This document shows positions 10,567-18,800 of a DNA stretch of 64,000 nt, piece by piece; the first letter of the stretch is position 1; each line of letters opens with the position of its first letter. The notes below the pieces were generated by a model. The model worked only from the letters and a program-made list of their open reading frames with translations, was not told the origin of the DNA and did no database searches. The position numbers and the translations under genes are program-made. Source of the stretch: Gracilariopsis chorda. Lineage: Eukaryota; Rhodophyta; Florideophyceae; Gracilariales; Gracilariaceae. The stretch spans positions 62,001 to 126,000 of the forward strand of contig NBIV01000104.1 in the NCBI GenBank assembly GCA_003194525.1, written 5' to 3'.

Positions 10567-10712
10567 CCACACTATTTTTGGATTGTGTTTTCCTGAGCAC
10601 TTCACACAAAATAGTGTGGCCCACACTATTATGCAATCCACACTAATTATGGTACGGAAAAATTGGTGTGGGCCACACTAATTTCATGTGACTTCATTAT
10701 TAGTGTGGGTTT
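10556..10712. repeat. Left subterminal palindromic repeats
   Basis: Four to five copies of a palindromic core TAGTGTGGGCCACACTA or half of it occur in both orientations just inside the left end. They are separated by AT-rich spacers and one half-site merges with the terminal repeat. Such clusters commonly act as transposase binding sites in DNA transposons. Confidence 0.75.
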
Positions 10713-10879
10713 TCTATCCGCCCTCACGCTCATTGGCGCACGCCCATTGACGCACGCAAATCGCGACCCACTGCTGAAGAGTCTGGCGTCGAGGTTGTGT
10801 GGCGAACAAGCTGCGTTGCTTCGTTGCCTCCATTTCCGCGCCCACGCACTCCAAAATACTCCCATATATGGCTACCGAC

Positions 10880-11510
10880 CACGCACTTCTCCAAGCCAAG
10901 CCAAGCCCAACCTTTTCGCCCCACACCCCACGCCACCTTTCACCCCTCCCCCCTTCTCAGGCCCCCATCTTCTCGCTCCCTTGCTTTGCAGCTTTGTGGC
11001 GGTGGCCTTGCTGGGGCCTCACCGCATTACTCCTGCCCCGCCGCCTTCCCCCCCACCTCGTTGCGTTACTGCCACCTTTAGGCCTCACCGCGTTGCCGCC
11101 ACCTCACAGCGAAGCGCCGTCTTGCCACCACCTTGCCGCATTTACAGCTCACCACCTCACTGCTTTTCCACCACCTTGCTCTGATGCACCGTCTTGCCGC
11201 CGCCTTTCCACTTTTCCAACTCGCCGCCTTGCGGCCACCTCGCTCTGACGTGCTGTTTTGCCGCCACCTTGCCGCCTTTCTGCCTTACCGCCTTACCGCC
11301 TTGACGCGGCCTTGCTGCCTTGGTGCAGCCTCGACTCGCTACTTTGCGGCTTTGCCGCCTTGCTGCCGCCCCGCTTTGGCGCCTTTTCGCCGCCTTGCCG
11401 CCTCTTTAACAGCCTTTGCCTTTTCTTATTGCCTTGCCACCACCTCTCCCACTTGCAGCCGTTTTTGCATTACCTTGCAGCCTCGCAGCGTTGCAGCCTT
11501 CCTCGGCGGA
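10880..11510 (+). repeat. C/T-rich degenerate minisatellite-like tract (CCGCCTTG-type)
   Basis: About 630 bp inside the transposon built from loosely repeated words such as CCGCCTTGCCGCC and CCACCTTG, with very few purine runs on this strand. Open frames across it are low-complexity Pro/Leu/Ala/Arg strings with no family and are not annotated as genes. The rest of 10713-11748 holds nothing else I recognise. Confidence 0.6.
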
Positions 11511-11748
11511 TAACTGTGGCAAGAGTCAACGTTCGCCCATGCCGGGCAGTTGCCGTTGCCGCTTTCTTTGCCTTCGTCACCCTAATTGAAGACTTCGGTT
11601 TGGCTTATACCGCATATTGTCGGCGCTCTCTCTTCCGTTCTTCAGTTGAGCAACGGTAATCATGATTTATTACTTTGTCATTACCGTAATATTAATGTCG
11701 CGCCATTCTGCAAACATGTTTACGAGACACACCGGTTCGCAAGGGAGA

Positions 11749-12410
11749 TCAGGCAATCTCCCCGACAACTTGACCCTCAAAATGGGATCGATTCTTGCGT
11801 ATAATTGCCAGCAGTTGAGGGAATAACTGCCTCTCCTCCCACTTCCCGTTCAGATTCAGGGCCATTCCGCACTGTATCATCGCTTTTCGAACGTAGCCCA
11901 CACCGTCGCTATCGCGTTGGGCGCTTACTGCGCGAACAGACTTCGTCGCTAGCTTGGGAAAATGACGCTTTCCTTGGTTGGTAAGAGTCCCTTACGACCT
12001 CGTGCCATCCGACCACAGCCCATCATCTAACGCCTCCATCTTGTAATCATCCCACTCATTTCGCCGGAACGTTTTCAGCTTCTGGATAATAAAGCTATCT
12101 GTAGGTTGTACTAAGTGCGTTGCATTGACTGGAAAGAATCTTATTTCAGTATTACTCTCTTGTAGTGCGACCTTCACCCCCTCTGTTACGTCATGCGTGT
12201 TGACATTGTCCATGTAGAGAACACGTTTGCGCCCGTTCGGTAGGGGTTGAAACACACATTTTTCCTGCACCCACTGCAGGAAAACCCGTTTTTCCATCCA
12301 TGCTTTAGGTCCCGTACGGTAGAACACCCCGGGAACATTATCAGGGAGACCACGGATTGGATAGTACTTGTCCACGTTCTTAAATATCAGCATTGGTGTT
12401 TCGAGACGCA
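11749..12410 (-). pseudogene. DDE_1 (pogo-like) transposase, C-terminal half
   Basis: Continues the N-terminal half found 43 kb away. If one copy of the 5-bp target duplication and the inserted block are ignored, the frame is restored across the junction as ...GGPTA / RLETPMLIFKN. Conserved blocks are YPIRGLPDNVPGVFYRTGP, RVLYMDNVNTHD with the second catalytic aspartate, and NATHLVQPTDSFIIQKLK, the DDE_1 signature. A TAA near 11985 interrupts the frame, which then continues in phase (GKRHFPKLATKSVRAVSAQR, RKAMIQCGMALNLNG) to a natural-looking stop at about 11749. Inactive by nonsense mutation and by the insertion. Confidence 0.87.
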
Positions 12411-12725
12411 TGTAGTGCAATGCCCGGAAGCGGGAGCGCACCGAAAGACGTTCGGGAGTTTTCCTCGTTAGAGGTGAGCCCAGTTGGGTAGAGCCCTCCC
12501 AGGAGTGGCACGACTATGTCGGGTTGTAAGGCCGAGGCCACCCGTCGTGACTTGCGCAGGGAGGTTGAGGCAAGAATCTGGTATCCGCAGGAGCGTTGTA
12601 TGGGGTTTGTTATCCTCTGGAGAGGTGAGGGTTCCAAGTTAGTGGCACGCGCGAACACGAGCCGTGGGTAGCGGGAAAGCCACCCTATAAAGGGAAAGAT
12701 AAGGGGGAGCTGAGTCACGAGTGTC
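12411..12725 (-). repeat. Solo LTR, part 1 of 3
   Basis: Starts TGTAGTGCAATGCCCGG directly after ACGCA (12406-12410); this is the inverted 3' end of an LTR alignable with the E1/E2/E4 type. Target duplication ACGCA on the left, ACGCG on the right (55574-55578). Interrupted at 12725 by element E1, whose target duplication GTGTC (12721-12725) is the last five bases of this part. Confidence 0.88.
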
Positions 12726-13533
12726 TGAAGTGCAACGCCCTCAGGGAGGGATTCTGGGTACTTGAACGCTTTCCCGATATTATCGGTTGTGTAGTGTGTA
12801 TATGAACTACGCCCCACAATGGTGGGTATGGACACGTGGGACACGGTTTTGGGTCAATTGGCGGTTGGCCACAGTAGTGGATGTTGCCACGGAATGTGGA
12901 GTATTTTAGTTAATTTTATTTATTATTTTCACACCCATTTCTGGGAAGCTAGTACTTAGTGCGACGGCGCACTGCCGTCGCACCAGTAAACCTTCCCCAA
13001 CAAGGGACCCCAACCTGGGGAATTGGCTCTGAGCTTTACCGCCTCCGCGTGTTCTCAACTCCTCCTTGGAGGGAAGCACCGTAGTGTACGGAAGTTCACC
13101 CCCCTTGCACATCTAAAGGAGACCCATCATTGGGAGTACTAATTGTTCCAATCATATTGGTGTTTCGCCCTGTATAGGGAGTCCTGTCCACCGGCATCGC
13201 CGTATCTACTCGTCGCTCTCGCGACCCACTCGTCCTTCCTCCTTCCCCTTTTTAGGGTAGCACCTCCCGCTATCCGCGGCCCTCGTGTGCGCATCCGCTC
13301 ACACACCCCCCACTTACGTGGAAACATACCTCTACTGAGGATCACACCCCGCTCACGCGGATACCGATTCTTCGCCTTCACCTCCCTGCGCGAGTCGCGA
13401 CAGGTGTCCCTGGTCTTACAAACCGGCTTCGCCGTGACACCTCTGGGAGGGCTCTACCCAACTGGGTTCACCTCGTGAGAGGAAGATCCCGGACGTCTTT
13501 CGGTGTTTTTCCCCTTTGGGGCATTGCACCACA
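12726..13533 (+). repeat. E1 5' LTR
   Basis: Starts TGAAGTGCAACGCCC and ends GGGCATTGCACCACA, near-inverted ends much longer than the usual TG/CA. It contains a perfect 10-bp stem with 5-nt loop at 12959-12983 (arms GTGCGACGGC and GCCGTCGCAC) and many smaller hairpins, e.g. CCGATA T TATCGG and ACCC AACT GGGT. Confidence 0.95.
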
Positions 13534-13536
13534 AAG

Positions 13537-13555
13537 TGGTCTCCTGACCTAGAAT
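13537..13555 (+). promoter_or_regulatory. E1 primer-binding site for reverse transcription
   Basis: TGGTCTCCTGACCTAGAAT begins three bases after the 5' LTR and starts with TGG, complementary to a tRNA CCA end. E2 (25258-25277), E3 (47813-47832, minus) and E4 (42708-42727, minus) carry the same site with CC(C)GGCC or CCCGACC variants. I cannot assign the tRNA. Confidence 0.7.
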
Positions 13556-13638
13556 CGGTTTTTGCTTTCCCTCTTACGAGGTTTGTTTTCATTCACCGGA
13601 AGTTCCGTGATCGTTTCCCGTCGTAACGGTATTTTCTC

Positions 13639-15813
13639 ATGTCGAGAAATCCCTCCGACGCGGAGCCAGTGGTTACGCGTAGTCGCTCCCGCGACAACGC
13701 GGACTCTTCCGAAGTTCGGTTCGTACCCCGTATCCCTATACGGACAAGTTCCAGCCGTGCTGGCGCCGCTTCATCGCGGAATGATACCCCCGACCGGGAA
13801 CCCCGGAACCTCCTTTTGCCCTCGTTATCACCCCCGCAGGGGAATGCAGCATCGACTCCGGCTGTTGCCGCAGTGCCCCAGGCACCCCGGCCTGCTCCCG
13901 CTGTCGCGGCTTCAAGCCCCCATGGAACGGGCGATAACACCCCCCAGGGGACTTCCCTGGAATCCCAGGTCCGCGCTCTGTGGACCGCCCATGACACCCT
14001 TGTAGGGGAACTAAAATCCCTCCAAGAGGTGGTCTCGGCAACCCCCGTAAAGGAGGTCGCCGAGGAGCTCCGTATTTTACGGTCTGACGTCAACTCCGTG
14101 TTGGAGAGTTTGGGACAACCCGCCGCCTTCATCGAAGGAGTTGAAGCCCGATTTGATCGGATTGGTGCCCGCCTGGAGACGCTGGAGCAGTTCTTCCTCA
14201 TGGACGAACCATCCCCGGGTGATCCGGTAAACGAGGCATCGCACAACGACCAGCTTGCTGGGAAGAAGAAACGCCGTCACCGACGGAAACATCACCGAAA
14301 ATATTCGGACTCCGATTCTTCGACATCGTCGGACTCACCCCGAAACCAATCGGTTAGCTCGAGCTCCTCGGACTCCGACTCGGAGGACGAGAAGCGAGGC
14401 TACTCCTCCCGCTCGAAGCGGTCATCGGCCACTGAAGGTGTGGTCCGAAACCGCCAGAAGGGGAGAAGACACCCCGGTCTCCGGGAATTGAAACCGACAA
14501 ACCCGGATTACCGGAAGCTTTTATCATACCGGTACTACCGGCTTGAAGATTCGTCACTTGGACGTACGCCCCGTGGTACGGGAAAGGTGCGAGAATGCAT
14601 TAAGCGAATGCAGCTCTCGCTCCGCAACCAGTATTTTACTGGAGAGGACCCAGTCCTAGTACTGGATTTCCTATCCCGCTTTGTAGCGGAGGCCGATATC
14701 CTCGGTATGAATGAGGGACAAGCCTATTTGGCTTTACCGTATTTCTTACGGGGAGTGGCCGAGGACCAATACACCTCTGTCCGAGGATCTTCTCGCGCCT
14801 CCGAGGGAGGAGTTACTTGCTGGCCGGAGGCTGTGCAGTATCTTCTGCGCTCCTACGCCACCAACACCGCTATTCAGCAGGCTATCCTCGCTTTGCGAGA
14901 TACACGCCAGCGTGCTGGAGAGACCGAGACCGATTACTCGGTGCGCCTTAACAAGGCTTTCCACAGATGTGGTAACGTATACCCCGCTGGGGAGCGCAGT
15001 ACCATGTTCATTGATGGTCTTGACACGGCAATCCGGAGTTTAGTTACCCGTTATCGGGAGGACAAGCGAAGGATCACCTACCTCGAGCTGGTCCAACACG
15101 CTCGAGCGGAAGGGGATGCACTTCGTGCAAGAACTCCGAACAATCGGTCTAAATCCGCCAAGGCGTTGTTGCTGGAAAGCGAAGCTTCCTCTCTCCCGCT
15201 CACCGCGGATGGGAACCCTGGACAGGGATTTGATACCGTGCATTTAGCGCAGGGGGATGGTGTGTCGATACCCACCAGTGAGTTACCGTCAACGACGGAG
15301 ATGACCCATGATACGGGAACAGAAGATCCCGTTCTATACGGTGGTAACAGTCGGGTTCAACCCCAACGACTCCCGTTTTCAAACGGTCAATCCCGTTATC
15401 AACGGCCTGGATGGACTGACACCCGCCCTGCGGTTCGCTTCTCCGATACTCGGAATGATAATCCGCGTGTCGCGGTGCTGGCTCTCATTTGCCACCTGTG
15501 CTATGCCCATGGCCATACCTCTCCTCAGTGTATTTGTTCACTGAAGGATATGGCCAAGGTGGTGGCAAATTATGAGGCCCTCACTCCAGAGGAGAAACGT
15601 TCCGTCCCGACGGCTTCCTACCTCCGTGCTAAAACGGACTTTTCTCACGCCCTACCACAGACCCCGCGTGCGCGGCAAGCTTCATACACCCCGATTCGGG
15701 AGATCACGCAACCATCCGTTGCAACCCCCGCTTACGCGGATAGAAACCCCCGTCAACGGGATGAAGCACTCGTTGTCGAGGAAACCAACCCACCGCCGAA
15801 GGCGGAAAACTAA
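13639..15813 (+). CDS. gag: E1 gag polyprotein
   Basis: A 724-residue capsid/nucleocapsid precursor. The order is: a Ser/Pro/Arg-rich N-terminus; a predicted coiled region with EELRILRSDVNSVLE; a basic then Ser/Asp/Glu-rich stretch at about 205-265; a capsid-like region at about 310-505 (KRMQLSLRNQYFTGEDPVLV, FLSRFVAEADILGMNEG, VQYLLRSYATNTAIQQ); and one CCHC zinc knuckle, C618-x2-C-x4-H-x4-C631. The start MSRNPSDAEP is shared by the E2 and E4 copies, and E3 has the related MSWRPSSAEP. The TAA at 15811 lies just before pol in another frame. E2 gag, when its insertion is disregarded, has the same codon count, supporting these limits. Confidence 0.93.
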   Translation: MSRNPSDAEPVVTRSRSRDNADSSEVRFVPRIPIRTSSSRAGAASSRNDTPDREPRNLLLPSLSPPQGNAASTPAVAAVPQAPRPAPAVAASSPHGTGDNTPQGTSLESQVRALWTAHDTLVGELKSLQEVVSATPVKEVAEELRILRSDVNSVLESLGQPAAFIEGVEARFDRIGARLETLEQFFLMDEPSPGDPVNEASHNDQLAGKKKRRHRRKHHRKYSDSDSSTSSDSPRNQSVSSSSSDSDSEDEKRGYSSRSKRSSATEGVVRNRQKGRRHPGLRELKPTNPDYRKLLSYRYYRLEDSSLGRTPRGTGKVRECIKRMQLSLRNQYFTGEDPVLVLDFLSRFVAEADILGMNEGQAYLALPYFLRGVAEDQYTSVRGSSRASEGGVTCWPEAVQYLLRSYATNTAIQQAILALRDTRQRAGETETDYSVRLNKAFHRCGNVYPAGERSTMFIDGLDTAIRSLVTRYREDKRRITYLELVQHARAEGDALRARTPNNRSKSAKALLLESEASSLPLTADGNPGQGFDTVHLAQGDGVSIPTSELPSTTEMTHDTGTEDPVLYGGNSRVQPQRLPFSNGQSRYQRPGWTDTRPAVRFSDTRNDNPRVAVLALICHLCYAHGHTSPQCICSLKDMAKVVANYEALTPEEKRSVPTASYLRAKTDFSHALPQTPRARQASYTPIREITQPSVATPAYADRNPRQRDEALVVEETNPPPKAEN

Positions 15814-15830
15814 CTGAGGGAGTCTCCCCT

Positions 15831-18800
15831 TTGGGAGAGGCGTCCTCAGACAAGAGGCTGTTGGCGCCCGAGGCGTCCCTGCCTCGCTCCCCGGTGAAAA
15901 TCCTCTCGAGGAAAGACACCGCTGACGCGGACTCTGCGCACCTCGGTGTGTTGCGTCGCCCGTGGATACGGAGTAAAAATCCCCGGATTCCCGGTAGAGT
16001 CTTGATCATGGCCAAGCGCAACTATAAGGTCTATGCCGACCTTGGCCTTGATCCCCAGTTTATGGTGAGGTTTCTCACCGTCCTGGATACAGGTGCAGGC
16101 CCCAACTTCGTTGTGGAATCATTGTTACCCCCGCTTGTGCGGTCTCGTATCCGCTCTGACGCGGTCCCCGACATTTCGGATGCGAACAACAATCCGTTAC
16201 AAACGGTGGGCACAGTGGACCTCGTCGTGAGACTTGGTACATCTGTGGTGAAGTTGGACTTCATCGTTTGCCGTTCACTGGCAGCACCAGTCATACTGGG
16301 ATGTGATTACTGCGACAGATTTGTCGACGCAATCAGGCCCCGCCTCAGGCGTGTAGAACTTGACGACGGATCGTCGGTTCCGATTGTTCGCCGCCCGCTA
16401 AAGCGGTCCTCTCGGAAACAAGTTCCGCTCCCTGCTGCGCAGGAACCACCGCCCGCGTCCCGCGAGTCCACCAAGCTCCGCGTCGCTGCCTCGGTTTCTA
16501 TACTGGCTGAGTCCCAAGTCTGGGTACAGGTAAATTCCCGTCAACACGGTCTTCGGGTTATACAACCCCTCGCCTCGTTGTACGAGAAATCCCAGCTGGC
16601 GCTGGCTAATGGAATTGTCTCCATTTCCCCGGATGTTCCTTTCCGGATATTGGTTGCCAACCTTGGCAAACACCCCCAGTATCTGGTCAAACACCAAGTA
16701 ATTGGGAGTGTAACCCCCCATCCTATGGGAATGCTGCCAACGAAGATGACAGCCGCCGATGTACTCGGAGTTACCACCTCTTCTGAGGAGTTCACCCCGC
16801 CGTCCGAAGACGTCAAGTCTAAGGAGGGGGAGGAAACCGCTACTTCAGCGTCGAACATACCGAGTAACTCGGAATTGCGAACCACACCTTTTCCACAGGA
16901 CAATGCTCCATCGAGCAATGACCGGATTGATCCGGAAAAAGCACTTGAAGCGCTGGACTTCAGCCACGTGCCAGAGTCGCACCGCGACAAACTCCGTACT
17001 ATGTTACGGGAATTCACCACAATGTGGGATGGCTCGCTTGGCGAGATTGATGCAACGGAACACCGGATCGATTTAATCCCCGGTGCGCGACCGGTTGCAC
17101 AACCCCCTTACAGGGCAGGTCCGAAAGCTCGGGAAGAGGAGCAGTCCCAAGTGGACAAGATGCTCCGCGCAGGTGTGATTGAGCCCGCTCAATCGCCCTG
17201 GGCATCCCCAGTTGTACTGGCTTTAAAGGCTGACGGAACCTGGAGGTTCTGTGTCGACTACCGCCGGCTCAATGCCGTGACTGTTAGGGACACGTACCCC
17301 ATCCCTCGTATGGACGAGTGCATTGACTCCCTTGGAGACGCCACCGTGTTCACGGCCCTTGATGCCAATTGGGGATATTGGCAAGTACCTGTCAGACAGG
17401 AGGATCGCGACAAAACCGCATTCACCTGCCATGCAGGAACGTTCCGCTTCAAGCGGATGCCATTTGGGTTAACCAACGCCCCCGCCACCTTTCAGCGTGC
17501 AGTAGATATTCTACTCAACCGCTTTAAGTGGCGGAGTTGTCTGGTCTACCTTGATGATATTATCATCTTCTCCAACTCGTTGGACGACCATCTCACTCAC
17601 GTCCGAGACGTGCTGACCGTACTCCGCGATGCGGGAATTACCCTCAAGTTGAGGAAATGCGAGTTTTTCACAGATACTGTGAAGTATCTGGGTCACATTA
17701 TCCGTCCTGGACGGTTAGCGATCGAGAAAGCTCGAGTCAAATCCCTCGTTGAGGCGAAAGAACCCCGTACTCAAACGGAACTGCGCTCCTTTCTGGGGCT
17801 GGTCAACGTCTATCGACGGTTTATCCCGAACTTTTCGGATACTGCAGCGCCCCTGAACGCGTTGTTGCGAAAGGGGAACCCCCCAAAACTGGGAACATTT
17901 ACGCCCGAGCAATCGGAAGCCTTTAACTCCTTGAAGGAGGCTGTCACATCAGCACCAATCCTACATCTCCCAAAACTTGGGTTGCCATACTCCGTAGATA
18001 CGGACTCGAGCGACTACCAAGTCGGGTGTGCTCTTTTTCAAACCACCCCCGAGGGGGAACGACACCCAATTGGTTATTGGTCGCGCTCGCTCAATGTCCA
18101 TGAGCGGAACTACTCCGTATCGGAGAAAGAGTGCCTCGCCGTCGTATGGGCGATGACCACTCTGCGCCCCTACCTTATGGGAGTCCATTTCACCGTGTAC
18201 ACGGATCATTCCTCACTGAGGTGGTTAATGAATATCTCCGACCCGTCGGGACGCCTCATGCGCTGGAGACTCCGCCTCGCGGAATATGACTTCCAAGTCA
18301 TTTATAAAAAGGGCGCGCAGAACACCCAAGCCGACACTCTGTCGCGTTTACCCACAAGTGGGGAGGCACTCCCAACGGAGGATGATGAAGTCCCATGTTT
18401 CATGGCAATGGACCCGGATGATCCGGAATGTGCCGTCGGGGCTGAGCCAGAAAACTGGGACGAAGATGCTGACTTCGACTACCTACTCGCATCGCGAGAT
18501 GATTCTGAGAAACCCATACCGGGAAATTATGTACCGGTTGAGACCGAGGAAATGATCCGAGAACAATTCGGGGACCCCTTCTGTACAAGGATACGTGCAC
18601 GCCTCAACGGCGGAGAGAACCTCCCCTTCGGGGTGAACGACATTGGTTACCTCGTGAGGACCGTCGAGGCTACCCCACAAGTTGTGGTACCGCACACGCT
18701 ACAGAAGCGGATATCGCACCTTTCGCATTACCCGAAACTCGGGGGACACTCCGGTGGGAGGAAGCTTTATCTAACCCTTCGCAGGGATTTCTACTGGCCC

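Noticed and set aside
10663..11659. Several 120-170 codon open frames at the left of the transposon
   Set aside because: They are translations of the C/T-rich repeat tract, overlapping in different phases, with repetitive Pro/Leu/Ala composition.
13682..14100. Regularly spaced short palindromes considered as a CRISPR-like array
   Set aside because: The palindromes differ from one another and lie within eukaryotic retroelement coding sequence; there is no constant repeat or spacer.
13593..14246. 217-codon antisense frame over the gag 5' end, also in E2 (25313-25966) and E4 (42019-42672)
   Set aside because: Repeated only because the three gag sequences are nearly the same; it lies entirely over a conserved coding strand and is best explained as a shadow frame.
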